Origin: JAFLTL01 sp964389525
Lineage (GTDB): Bacteria > Bacteroidota > Bacteroidia > Bacteroidales > Muribaculaceae
DNA: 64,000 nucleotides
Assembly: GCA_964389525.1 (NCBI GenBank)
Contig: CAYMEX010000001.1
Coordinates: 273,795-337,794 of the forward strand
Direction of reading: 5' to 3'
This document shows, piece after piece, positions 53,883 to 62,061 of the stretch (positions are counted from its first letter, which is position 1; the number at the start of each line of letters is the position of its first letter). The notes beneath the pieces were generated by a model. The model did no database searches. It saw only the letters and a list, made by a program, of their open reading frames with translations, and was not told where the DNA came from. The position numbers were made by a program, and so were the translations under genes.

Positions 53883-53890
53883 TATTTTTG
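53883..53890 (+). promoter_or_regulatory. Candidate -7 box of the DUF4252/ECF sigma operon
   Basis: TATTTTTG matches TAnnTTTG. The 13 bases TATTTTTGCGTGG are identical to the -7 region before crcB at 61537. No TTTG is at the expected -33 distance, and the leader to 54009 would be about 115 bases. Confidence 0.4.
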
Positions 53891-54008
53891 CGTGGAGGTG
53901 TAACAATTGTGTATGGGCTGTGTCTATATTAATGTAAGCGCGCTCAAAGGCTGATGAAAAGGCCGTAATTGCATAATGAAGTGATCAACAACCCAAATAA
54001 CTTGTGAG

Positions 54009-54500
54009 ATGAAGAAGTATATCAGAATATTAGTCGTGATGATGGCGGTAGGCATGACTGCGACGACTGCGACGGCTCAGAATGTCGATGAGATTTTCAC
54101 CGAGTTTGCATCGGAGAGTGAAGCGACCTGTGTAAAGGTGAATCCGTTTATGATGTGGCTCAGCAAGGCTTTTATGGGCGGTGGTGAAGATGCCAAAATC
54201 GCCCGTAAGGTGACGTCGGTGAGGGTGCTTGATGTTGATGACTGCGGCGATGCCGTGAAAGCGCGTTTCAGGAATAGGATGGACGGTCTTGCCGGCGGCG
54301 AGCTTGAGGAAATCATCAGGGTAAATGATGACGGCGAGAAGGTGCGTGTTTTCGCCCGCGTCGAGAAGGATAAGATCAGGAAAATGCTTGTCTTGTGCAG
54401 CGATGACTGTACGCTTGTCGAGATCAATGGCAAGTTTGACATGAATGATCTGTCGGGTGTGGTAGACGGTCAGGTGTCGAAACATAATGGACGCAAGTGA
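54009..54500 (+). CDS. DUF4252 family exported protein (first copy)
   Basis: This 163-residue protein has a signal peptide at residues 1-23 (TATAQ). The mature part (VDEIFTEFASESEATCVKV, VLCSDDCTLVEINGKFDMNDL) fits the Bacteroidetes DUF4252 family, usually found beside ECF sigma factors. Two Cys-containing segments lie at CGD and CSDDC. Its end overlaps the sigma factor gene by 14 bases, so they are coexpressed. Function unknown. Confidence 0.8.
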   Translation: MKKYIRILVVMMAVGMTATTATAQNVDEIFTEFASESEATCVKVNPFMMWLSKAFMGGGEDAKIARKVTSVRVLDVDDCGDAVKARFRNRMDGLAGGELEEIIRVNDDGEKVRVFARVEKDKIRKMLVLCSDDCTLVEINGKFDMNDLSGVVDGQVSKHNGRK

Positions 54501-55014
54501 GTTTAAACGTCGGTATCTGTCGTTTCACCCGAAGCTCTACAGATTTGCGCTGAGGATAACGGGAAGCCGGGAGGACGCGGAGGATATGGTGCAGGACGCG
54601 TATCTGAAGCTGTGGAGCCGACGCGATGAGCTGGAAGATGTCGAGAATCCGGAGGCATTTTGCATGACGGTGCTGAGAAACGTATGTTTCAATGCGTTGC
54701 GTGGCCGAAAGCCCGAGATGACGGGCGACGGTGATGATGACAACCGCAAGACGGTGGCGGCAGAGACTGATGTAGGCCGGGAGGTGGAGGCGCGCGACGC
54801 CGCAGATGTGGTGATGGGGCTGATAAAAAAGTTGCCTGACAACCAGCGCGAGGTGATGATGATGCGTGACGTGGGCGATTGCCCGTATGATGAGATTGAG
54901 GCGGCTACCGGGCTTTCGTCGGGTAATGTGAGAACTCTGCTGAGCCGCGCCCGCAGGAAGATTAAAGAACAGTTTTTTGCAATTCAGAATTATGAACTCA
55001 AACAGGACAGATGA
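54487..55014 (+). CDS. ECF-type RNA polymerase sigma factor
   Basis: This 175-residue sigma-70 factor has only regions 2 and 4. Region 2 shows YRFALRITGSREDAEDMVQDAYLKLW, and region 4 shows LPDNQREVMMMRDVGDCPYDEIEAATGLSSGNVRTLLSRARRKI, a helix-turn-helix. Such factors answer envelope or metabolic signals and are held by a membrane anti-sigma factor; the next gene, overlapping by 23 bases, is the candidate. Confidence 0.95.
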   Translation: MDASEFKRRYLSFHPKLYRFALRITGSREDAEDMVQDAYLKLWSRRDELEDVENPEAFCMTVLRNVCFNALRGRKPEMTGDGDDDNRKTVAAETDVGREVEARDAADVVMGLIKKLPDNQREVMMMRDVGDCPYDEIEAATGLSSGNVRTLLSRARRKIKEQFFAIQNYELKQDR

Positions 55015-55516
55015 AGTGAAGTCGTTGCTCGGCCGGTTTTATGACGGTGTGACGACCGAGGCGGAGGAAGCGCGGCTGCGCGAGTTGCTTGCCGGTGATG
55101 ATCTGCCTGACTGCATGGCGGCTGACAAGGCGCTGCTTGACGCGCTGTCGCAGGATGCGGGGTGTGAGGTGCCTGAGGGTCTGGAAAGCAGACTGAGCGC
55201 GGCGATCGATGGATGGGATAAGGTGGAGAAGAAGCGTCGGCCTGTGACGCGCGTAAGGATCATAAGCATGCGGCGGATAGCAAGCGTCGCGGCTTCGGTG
55301 GCGGTGGTGCTGGCGATCGGTTTCGGCGTGAACCATTACAACGGAGGGGTGGAACAGCCGGAAATGGCGGACACGTTCACGGATCCAAACGATGCTTATA
55401 TGGCGACGGAAAAGGCTCTGATGATTTTCGCCAACGCGATAAACAAGAGTGTGGAGGGGATGGAGATGGCCGAGAGTGTCTCGTGCGGTGTCTTTGATAA
55501 GATTTCTAACAGATAA
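54992..55516 (+). CDS. Membrane anti-sigma factor candidate
   Basis: This 174-residue protein has an acidic N-terminal helical domain (VKSLLGRFYDGVTTEAEEARLRELLAG, like the zinc-free anti-sigma domain with its linear helices), one membrane segment at about residues 96-112 (IASVAASVAVVLAIGFGV), and a periplasmic tail. Size, topology and overlap with the ECF gene make it the cognate anti-sigma. ATG at 54992 is used instead of the upstream frame start at 54977. No database match was tested. Confidence 0.7.
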   Translation: MNSNRTDEVKSLLGRFYDGVTTEAEEARLRELLAGDDLPDCMAADKALLDALSQDAGCEVPEGLESRLSAAIDGWDKVEKKRRPVTRVRIISMRRIASVAASVAVVLAIGFGVNHYNGGVEQPEMADTFTDPNDAYMATEKALMIFANAINKSVEGMEMAESVSCGVFDKISNR

Positions 55517-55521
55517 AAACA

Positions 55522-55986
55522 ATGGATATGAAGCGTTTATATATTCTTACAGTTATTGCGGTGATGTTTGCCGTGTCGGCTTCGGCGCAGGTGGCCAAGT
55601 TCTTTGACAAGTATGCGGATGCCGAGGATGTGACTAATGTCTATATCTCGAAGACGATGCTCCGACTGATGCCGGATATTAAAACAGATGATATGGACCT
55701 GAGGGGGCTCGGTGAGAAACTTGACTATATAAGGATACTTACATCAGTGAAAAGCAACATGGTGAGTAAGCTTAAGCCGGAGCTGACCAAGACGGTTAAA
55801 TCGAGTGCCTATGAGCAGCTTGTAAATGTCAATGAGGGTAAGGAGCATACGAGCATTTATATGAAATCGGGCGAGAATGGTATATATGACTACCTGATTG
55901 TCAACGAGGATCCGGGTAATTTCAATGCTATTCTTATTGTCGGAAAGCTGACTCCGGCCGACGTGCAGAAGATGATGGGGAAGTAG
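55522..55986 (+). CDS. DUF4252 family exported protein (second copy)
   Basis: This 154-residue protein has a signal peptide at residues 1-22 (SASAQ) and the DUF4252 pattern FFDKYADAEDVTNVYISKTMLRLMPD. It is about the same size as the gene at 54009 but very different in sequence. ATG at 55522 or 55528 may start it. It is the last gene of the sigma factor operon; a terminator follows. Confidence 0.82.
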   Translation: MDMKRLYILTVIAVMFAVSASAQVAKFFDKYADAEDVTNVYISKTMLRLMPDIKTDDMDLRGLGEKLDYIRILTSVKSNMVSKLKPELTKTVKSSAYEQLVNVNEGKEHTSIYMKSGENGIYDYLIVNEDPGNFNAILIVGKLTPADVQKMMGK

Positions 55987-56010
55987 GATAAAAGCAGTGG
56001 ATTGGAATTG

Positions 56011-56047
56011 GCGTCGGGATGTGCGATAGTGCATCCCGACGCTTTTA
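56011..56047 (+). terminator. Rho-independent terminator after the sigma factor operon
   Basis: Perfect 11-base arms GCGTCGGGATG and CATCCCGACGC flank a ten-base loop, followed by TTTTATTA. Confidence 0.93.
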
Positions 56048-56062
56048 TTATGTGTCGGCGGG

Positions 56063-56103
56063 GTAGCTGATTTAGCTGCAGTAGCTAATATAGCTGATAT
56101 AGC
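56063..56103. repeat. Repeat family B, longest copy (five TAGC/TAGCT units)
   Basis: TAGCTGATT, TAGCTGCAG, TAGCTAATA, TAGCTGATA, TAGC follow each other at a strict 9-base period. Only the first five bases of each unit are fixed. Confidence 0.8.
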
Positions 56104-56169
56104 GGTACTGGTTGACGCCTTCAAACGACGGAGGCTGGAGCGGGGTAGGAAATTTGGCGTTGTTTTCGG

Positions 56170-56189
56170 TTGTTAAGAAGAATTAACAA
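56170..56189. promoter_or_regulatory. Inverted repeat upstream of susC, likely regulator site
   Basis: TTGTTAA and TTAACAA are perfect inverted copies separated by six bases (GAAGAA). It ends three bases before the G12 run and lies about 45-65 bases before the predicted start of transcription, where an activator would bind. Confidence 0.5.
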
Positions 56190-56191
56190 AT

Positions 56192-56203
56192 GGGGGGGGG
56201 GGG
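56192..56203 (+). repeat. Homopolymer run of 12 G in the susC promoter region
   Basis: Twelve consecutive G bases end 17 bases before the -7 box at 56221. The run covers the place where a -33 TTTG should be. Runs of this length slip readily in replication, so length variation in the population is expected. Confidence 0.8.
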
Positions 56204-56220
56204 TAAAATTAAAATGTGTA

Positions 56221-56228
56221 TATATTTG
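56221..56228 (+). promoter_or_regulatory. -7 box of the susCD promoter
   Basis: TATATTTG is an exact TAnnTTTG match. Transcription would start near 56234, leaving a leader of about 100 bases to the start at 56335. The -33 position falls in the G12 run rather than on TTTG. Confidence 0.6.
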
Positions 56229-56334
56229 CAAATAATATTTAGAGAGGCATGGCTTCTGCTATTTTATTCTGACCCTTGAAATCTGGAAACAACAGCTAAT
56301 CAATTATATCTTGCAACAATTAATCAGTGACTTT

Positions 56335-59300
56335 ATGACCATGAAATTGCGAAAACTTCTGGCCGTACTGATGATGACTTTCGCTGTCTCGATAAGCGTC
56401 TATGCACAGACTGGCAGTAAAGTACAAGTCAGCGGTAACGTGAGTGATTCGGACGGGGAACCGCTTGCAGGTGTGACTGTGTCGGTAAAGGGGCAACCTT
56501 CGATCGCAGTCGCAACTGATTTTGACGGTAATTACAAAATCGGTGTTCCCGGTAAGGAGAGTGTCTTGACTTTTACCTATATAGGCATGCAGTCTATGGA
56601 GGAGAAGGTGGGTGACCGCACGGAAATCAATGTGGTGATGATCAGTCAGGCGACCGAACTTGACGATGTGATCGTGATCGGTTATGGTGTTCAGAAGAAG
56701 GTCAATTCGACCGGCTCTATCCAGAATGTTAAGGCCGAGGACCTGAACAAGATCCCTAACTCGAATCTGTCGAACTCGCTGGCCGGTCGTGTGCCGGGTG
56801 CGACGATATCGGGTAACTCGGGTCTTATGGGCGCTACATCGGACATACGCATCCGTGGCGGTTTCGGCGAGCCTCTTTTTGTGATCGACGGTATCGTGCG
56901 CGACAAGGAGGCTTTTGACCAGCTCGAGCCTAACGAAATCGACCAGCTGAGCTTCCTGAAGGATGCGGCCACTACCTCGATCTATGGATCGAAGGCAGGT
57001 AACGGTGTTGTGCTCGTGACGACCAAGGGCGGATCGAAGGATATGAAGCCTGTGTTCAACTATCAGGGCTCGTATGCGATCAGCACGACTACGCAGACTC
57101 CGTTTGCCGACCGCTGGACTGCAATCGACGATCTTGACTATCAGAACGCAGTCGCACGCTTCCAGGGCACAAAGGAGCCTAACGGCGAGAAGGAGTATGC
57201 GTATTTCCGCGACAACAACATCAGCTATAATGTGAACGACTACATATGGCAGAATCCGTGGAACACGAAGCATGCGCTGAGCGTGACCGGCGGAGCTGAC
57301 AATGTGAAGTATTTTGTGCTTGGCGCCTACACCAAGGAGGAGGGCTCGTATGTGTCGCTTGAGCAGCAGAAGTTCTCTCTGCGCTCCAACATCACGATGG
57401 ACCTGAGCAAGTACATAAAGATGACGGTCAATGTCGACGCCTACCAGCAGAACGGCAAGCGTTTCTACTGGCCGTTCTCTGACGACGACGATCAGGCTGT
57501 CTACGACCTGTACCGTTGCACGTTCAACGCCATGAAGACATATCCGTTCTACTCGAATCTCGATGGTACTCCTTCGTCGACTGTTACGGAATATCCGATC
57601 TATCAGGACTATGGCTCGTGGCAGGGCTGGAACCCTGTCGATCAGGTTATCGGCAACCGATATATCAAGACCCGCCGCCGCAACTATAATGCGATCCTGA
57701 CGTTTGACATCGATCTCGGCATGATCACCAAGGGGCTTACCTTCAAGGCAACGGGTAACTATATCGGCGCAGACTATATGCGTAAGAAATACATGACGTT
57801 CCAGAAGAACTACCGTTTCCAGCAGGCAGATCCCTCGGGCAACCGTTTTGCTCCGGCTCCGCTGAATCTTAACGAGTTCAATACGTTCAACTTCTCGAAC
57901 TCGCATGAGAATCTGGAGTATGGAACGCGTCAGATGTGGAGCGATCAGGTAGATCTTCAGCTCAACTACTCGCGCACGTTCGGCAAACACGATGTGTCGG
58001 CGATGATGGTGTGGGAGCAGTATAAGAAAAAGGGCGAATGGGTTTATGCCCGCGGCGAGGATCCGACAACCTATATCGACCAGATGTTTGTGTTCTCGAC
58101 CGACGCAGAGCGCCGCGACGGTGACGCGCGTGAGTATGACTACGGCCGTCTGTCGTGGATCGGACGTTTCAACTATGCTTACGATCAGAGGTATATCGCC
58201 GAGTTCTCATTCCGCTACGACGGCAATGACCGTTTCCCGAGACATCATCGCTGGGGCTTCTTCCCCTCGGTTTCGGCAGCATGGCGTATATCGCAGGAGT
58301 CGTTTATGGAATCGACGCGTGACTTCATGAACAATCTTAAACTTCGCGCTTCTTACGGCTCTACCGGCAATGACCTTAACGTGAGCAATGAGGAGATCGG
58401 ATACTTCCAGTTCCTGCAGCAGTATAACATCGGAGGCGCGTATATCTTCGGCAATAATCTGGCGAGCACGATCACTCCGGGTGCGACTCCCAACCCGAAC
58501 CTGACATGGGCTACCTCCAAGACTTACAACGTGGGTCTTGATTTCGGCTTCCTCAACAACCGACTGACGGGTGAGTTCGATGCATTCCTGCGCAAGGAGA
58601 CGAATATTCTCGGCGCGCGTACAATCACTCTGCCCAATACCTACGGTCAGAGTCTTGCTCCTGAGAACTACGCAGAGCGCTCGTGGCGCGGCGGTGAGCT
58701 GAACCTTACCTGGCGCGACCATCTCTCATGCGGCATAAACTACTCGGCATATGTGAATCTCGGTTATGCAAAAGACCGTTGGGACAAGCTTGATGTCTCG
58801 GCAACATATCAGGAGGGCGGCGCTCTGTATGAGCTGTCGCAGGTCGGCAAGACTTCGGGACGCCTGATCGGTTATTTGGCTGATCACCTCCTGACAGATC
58901 CGGCCGAAGTCGAGGCTCTGAAGGCGCAGGGATTCAAACAGTTCGGTCGTGATCCGTATCTCGGCGGCATTCTCTACAAAGATACCCGCAGCGACGGCTG
59001 GAAAGAGGGTCCTGACGGCAAGGTCGACGGCAATGACTATTATAACCTCCTCTCGGAAAACGGCACTCCGCGTATGAACTATGGTTTTGGCGGCAGCATA
59101 GAGTGGAAGGGTATCAGTCTTGACGTGCATTTCCAGGGCGTGACTTCGTATGACCGCTTTGTAGGCGGTGTCGACGGCGGTTTCTACCAGCATGGCGGTG
59201 CTGTGCGTCCCTACTTCCCGATCTGGACAAGCGACAAGGTGTATGATCCGGAATATAACCCGACCGGTGTCTATCCGCGTATCACGGGTACGGGCTGGTA

Positions 59301-59556
59301 TGAGTCGGGTGTCGGCAACACGAGCTTCTGGCTGCGCAACGGCGCTTATCTGCGTCTGAAGAACCTCAATGTGGGCTATCAGCTTCCGAAGTCGATACTT
59401 GCTCCGATCGGTCTGACCCAGGCACAGGTGTTCATGAACGCTACCAACCTCTTCTGCATCTCGGCAGTAACAGAGTTCCTTGACCCCGAACAGAAATATT
59501 ATGACTCGTATCCTCTGATGCGCACGTTCTCGTTCGGTCTTAATGTCTCATTCTAA
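56335..59556 (+). CDS. SusC/RagA family TonB-dependent outer membrane transporter
   Basis: This 1073-residue transporter imports oligosaccharides or other nutrients across the outer membrane with TonB energy. A signal peptide covers residues 1-25, a carboxypeptidase-regulatory-like domain about 30-110 (VSGNVSDSDGEPLAGVTVSVKG), then the SusC signature DDVIVIGYGVQKK and the plug (FVIDGIVRDKEAF, LKDAATTSIYGSKAGNGVVLVTTKGG), and a 22-strand barrel ending in a terminal Phe (FGLNVSF). ATG at 56335 or 56341 starts it. No N-terminal STN domain is present, so it is not the type that signals through FecR/ECF. Paired with susD. Confidence 0.95.
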   Translation: MTMKLRKLLAVLMMTFAVSISVYAQTGSKVQVSGNVSDSDGEPLAGVTVSVKGQPSIAVATDFDGNYKIGVPGKESVLTFTYIGMQSMEEKVGDRTEINVVMISQATELDDVIVIGYGVQKKVNSTGSIQNVKAEDLNKIPNSNLSNSLAGRVPGATISGNSGLMGATSDIRIRGGFGEPLFVIDGIVRDKEAFDQLEPNEIDQLSFLKDAATTSIYGSKAGNGVVLVTTKGGSKDMKPVFNYQGSYAISTTTQTPFADRWTAIDDLDYQNAVARFQGTKEPNGEKEYAYFRDNNISYNVNDYIWQNPWNTKHALSVTGGADNVKYFVLGAYTKEEGSYVSLEQQKFSLRSNITMDLSKYIKMTVNVDAYQQNGKRFYWPFSDDDDQAVYDLYRCTFNAMKTYPFYSNLDGTPSSTVTEYPIYQDYGSWQGWNPVDQVIGNRYIKTRRRNYNAILTFDIDLGMITKGLTFKATGNYIGADYMRKKYMTFQKNYRFQQADPSGNRFAPAPLNLNEFNTFNFSNSHENLEYGTRQMWSDQVDLQLNYSRTFGKHDVSAMMVWEQYKKKGEWVYARGEDPTTYIDQMFVFSTDAERRDGDAREYDYGRLSWIGRFNYAYDQRYIAEFSFRYDGNDRFPRHHRWGFFPSVSAAWRISQESFMESTRDFMNNLKLRASYGSTGNDLNVSNEEIGYFQFLQQYNIGGAYIFGNNLASTITPGATPNPNLTWATSKTYNVGLDFGFLNNRLTGEFDAFLRKETNILGARTITLPNTYGQSLAPENYAERSWRGGELNLTWRDHLSCGINYSAYVNLGYAKDRWDKLDVSATYQEGGALYELSQVGKTSGRLIGYLADHLLTDPAEVEALKAQGFKQFGRDPYLGGILYKDTRSDGWKEGPDGKVDGNDYYNLLSENGTPRMNYGFGGSIEWKGISLDVHFQGVTSYDRFVGGVDGGFYQHGGAVRPYFPIWTSDKVYDPEYNPTGVYPRITGTGWYESGVGNTSFWLRNGAYLRLKNLNVGYQLPKSILAPIGLTQAQVFMNATNLFCISAVTEFLDPEQKYYDSYPLMRTFSFGLNVSF

Positions 59557-59572
59557 ACAGGGTTATTCAATT

Positions 59573-61366
59573 ATGCTATATAAGAAAATAAAATATACCC
59601 TCACAGGTGCCGCTCTCGTCATGGGGGCTGCGCTGACCGGGTGTAACTCGCTCGACATCGAGAACATGACGAGCTATGACGAGGAGACTGTGTGGGCTGA
59701 TGAAAACCTCACTCAGGCTTATGTGAACAATCTTTACACCAACTGCTTCGGCGAATGGAACGCAGGTGCCGACAATAACTCGGAGCAGATCACGGGCATG
59801 CCCTGGTATCTCGGAACGATCACCGAGACCGGCGGCAGCTATAAGAGCTGGGACTACACGGGCATACGCCGTATCAATGAGGCTATCGTGCGTCTTGACG
59901 GCAACATGGTGCTGAAGGAGGATGTGCGTGACCGTCTGCTTGGCGAGGCTCTCTTCATGCGTGCCTACAAATATTACAATATCGTTGTATATCATGGCGG
60001 TGTGCCATATATCAAGGTTCCGCAGGACAAGGATAAGGATGACCTCTATGTGAAGCGTAACAGCACGAAAGAGTGCTTCGAGTTTATGATAGAGGATCTC
60101 GACAAGGCAATCTTGCTTCTTCCGGCCAAGAGCACGGGCAACAACTATGGCCGAATCGACGGCTGCTTCGCACGTGCGTTCAAGGCCAAAGTCCTTCTTC
60201 TGAAGTGTTCGCCTCAGTTCAATCCGTCTAACCAGTGGGACAACGCTTACTGGCAGGAGGCTTACACGGCCGCCAAAGAGGCTTATGAGTTCTGTCTGGA
60301 CAACGGTGTGAAGCTTGCCGATAACTATGCGGATATCTGGACCGTTGAACAGGGCCCGGAGGTGATTTTCCCGGTGGTGCTTGAGGAGCCCAACCGTGTG
60401 TCGTATTATAATGCCGCTATCCGTCCGGCTTCTATCAGCCGCGGAGTCAACTCGTCGAACCCGACGTGGGAGTTTGTGAAGGCAGTTCCGATGGCCGACG
60501 GCAAGAAATATGACGATCCCACCGGCAAGTACTATGCCGGCACTGACGAGAAGGCGTTTGCACAGAAGTTCTGGATCAACCGCGACCCGCGTTTCTATCA
60601 GGTAATGTACTACAACGGCGCCGAGTATCCTATCGCCGACAAGCCTTCGGGCTACCGCCAGTATAATGCTCTCGGCGTGACCTCGGGCGATGACCAGTAT
60701 GGCATCAATCCTGAGGCTCACACCAATGCCGTGAACAACAATATCTACAGCGGATTTTATGTGCTCAAGGGCACTGACTACTCGCTGACTCAGGCAACGT
60801 GTATCAACTTTGATCTTGACTATGTGCTGATGCGTTTTGCCGAGGTCATGCTTATCTATGCCGAGGCAGCGAATGAGACCGGGCACTCCGATGTGGCTGT
60901 TACTATGCTCCGCAAGATACGTGAACGCGCAGGCATCGAAGCCGGCAGCGACAACAACTATGGCATGAATGTGGGATCGCGTGAGGATATACGCAAGGCG
61001 ATCCTCGACGAGCGCTATATCGAGCTGTGTTTTGAGGGTCACCGTTTCTGGGATCTGCGCCGCACACGCAACATGATGCAGCTCAACGGTCAGACCAAGC
61101 ATGGTCTCGAGGCTATCGCCATCAACCCTGACGGAACGGACATGGATCTGGCCGAGGCACGTGAGAAGATTGCCAACAATCAGCTTCTGCCCGGTGATTT
61201 CCGCTACGAGATTCTGCAGATACCTTTCAACGCTGCAGCCGAGCGTGAGTTTGTGATTGACGAGACGTTCTATTTCTTCCCGATACAGAAGAGCAATATC
61301 GACCAGAACCCGAATCTGGAGCAGAACAACAACTGGGGCGGTACGTTCAATCCGACCATGGAGTAA
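59573..61366 (+). CDS. SusD/RagB family surface lipoprotein
   Basis: This 597-residue lipoprotein (lipobox ALTGC, near residue 24) forms the lid of the SusC transporter. SusD features include an N-terminal SYDEETVWADENLTQAYVNNLYT, the tetratricopeptide-like LLGEALFMRAYKYYNIV, and the C-terminal ILDERYIELCFEGHRFWDLRRT and FFPIQKSNIDQNPNLEQNNNW. ATG at 59573 is used; the frame begins upstream at 59543 inside susC. It is followed by a terminator, so the pair has no enzymes downstream. Confidence 0.95.
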   Translation: MLYKKIKYTLTGAALVMGAALTGCNSLDIENMTSYDEETVWADENLTQAYVNNLYTNCFGEWNAGADNNSEQITGMPWYLGTITETGGSYKSWDYTGIRRINEAIVRLDGNMVLKEDVRDRLLGEALFMRAYKYYNIVVYHGGVPYIKVPQDKDKDDLYVKRNSTKECFEFMIEDLDKAILLLPAKSTGNNYGRIDGCFARAFKAKVLLLKCSPQFNPSNQWDNAYWQEAYTAAKEAYEFCLDNGVKLADNYADIWTVEQGPEVIFPVVLEEPNRVSYYNAAIRPASISRGVNSSNPTWEFVKAVPMADGKKYDDPTGKYYAGTDEKAFAQKFWINRDPRFYQVMYYNGAEYPIADKPSGYRQYNALGVTSGDDQYGINPEAHTNAVNNNIYSGFYVLKGTDYSLTQATCINFDLDYVLMRFAEVMLIYAEAANETGHSDVAVTMLRKIRERAGIEAGSDNNYGMNVGSREDIRKAILDERYIELCFEGHRFWDLRRTRNMMQLNGQTKHGLEAIAINPDGTDMDLAEAREKIANNQLLPGDFRYEILQIPFNAAAEREFVIDETFYFFPIQKSNIDQNPNLEQNNNWGGTFNPTME

Positions 61367-61403
61367 CGCTTTTTTAGATCCCCGGCATAGGGGTTAATGA
61401 GGA

Positions 61404-61449
61404 GCCGCATGTCCGCTGCAGTGATGCAGCAGACATGCGGCGTATTTTT
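61404..61449 (+). terminator. Rho-independent terminator after susD
   Basis: A long stem pairs GCCGCATGTC, a mismatch, then GCTGCA with TGCAGC and GACATGCGGC around the loop GTGA. A T-run (TATTTTTG) follows. Confidence 0.9.
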
Positions 61450-61536
61450 GTGCTGTTGACTCAAAGAAGCGGCTTCCGCTATCGCGCTCCGTCCAAAAGG
61501 CAGACTCCCGTTCTTCTTTTCGTCGAATATTCTTGT

Positions 61537-61544
61537 TATTTTTG
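61537..61544 (+). promoter_or_regulatory. -7 box before crcB
   Basis: TATTTTTG matches TAnnTTTG exactly; a TTTTC lies near the -33 position. Shares 13 bases (TATTTTTGCGTGG) with the box at 53883. It would give a leader of about 80 bases. Confidence 0.5.
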
Positions 61545-61630
61545 CGTGGCGGATGGGGATAACACGACCGAACAAAGCGGGCGTGTATGTGTTAGTAAAA
61601 TATGGATGCGGATCTTTGAACGTCTTGACT

Positions 61631-62002
61631 ATGATAAAGATGATGCTGCTTGCCGGCGTCGGAGGATTTGCCGGCACGTGCGGACGTTTTCTGATAGGAC
61701 GGCTTAGCGCGGCAGTGTTTCACGGTAGTTTCCCGCTTGGGACATTTCTGGTGAATGTGATCGGCTGTTTTGTGATCGGGCTGTTCTATGGGTTGCTTGA
61801 CCGGTCCAACGTGTTGAGCCCCGGTGAAAATATGTTGCTTATCACGGGTTTCTGCGGCGGATTTACCACGTTCTCGACATTTGCCAACGACATGTGGCTG
61901 CTCGGGGGTAAAGGTGAGTGGATGACATGTCTGCTGTATCTGCTTGCCAGTGTCATAGTCGGTGTCGTAATGGTCTGGGCAGGACGTATGCTCACAAGAT
62001 GA
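61631..62002 (+). CDS. crcB: Fluoride efflux channel CrcB/Fluc
   Basis: This 123-residue four-helix membrane protein has the Fluc features GGFAGTCGRFLIGRL, GTFLVNVIGCFVIGL (channel Asn), and GFCGGFTTFSTFANDMW with the Phe-box and Na-binding TTFSTF. It works as an antiparallel dimer that exports fluoride. ATG at 61631 gives the usual start; an upstream frame to 61553 has no homologous residues. Only one copy is here. No fluoride riboswitch could be recognised before it. Confidence 0.93.
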   Translation: MIKMMLLAGVGGFAGTCGRFLIGRLSAAVFHGSFPLGTFLVNVIGCFVIGLFYGLLDRSNVLSPGENMLLITGFCGGFTTFSTFANDMWLLGGKGEWMTCLLYLLASVIVGVVMVWAGRMLTR

Positions 62003-62061
62003 GCGTGTCGTCGATTTGGAACTTCTTTGTTTTTTATACACCTCTGAAATATAATACTATA

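Noticed and set aside
53121..54008. Prophage or insertion-sequence remnant
   Set aside because: No transposase, integrase or phage-like residues could be read in any frame, and no flanking direct repeats were seen.
59576..61102. 508-residue minus-strand frame opposite susD
   Set aside because: Antisense shadow of a clear SusD gene; composition is rich in Val, His and Arg as expected from reversed codons.
61545..61630. Possible fluoride riboswitch before crcB (GGCGGATGGGGATAA resembles the start of the motif)
   Set aside because: The required second conserved segment (of the CTGATGGCnCCTAC kind) and its pairing are missing in the 85 bases before the start codon.
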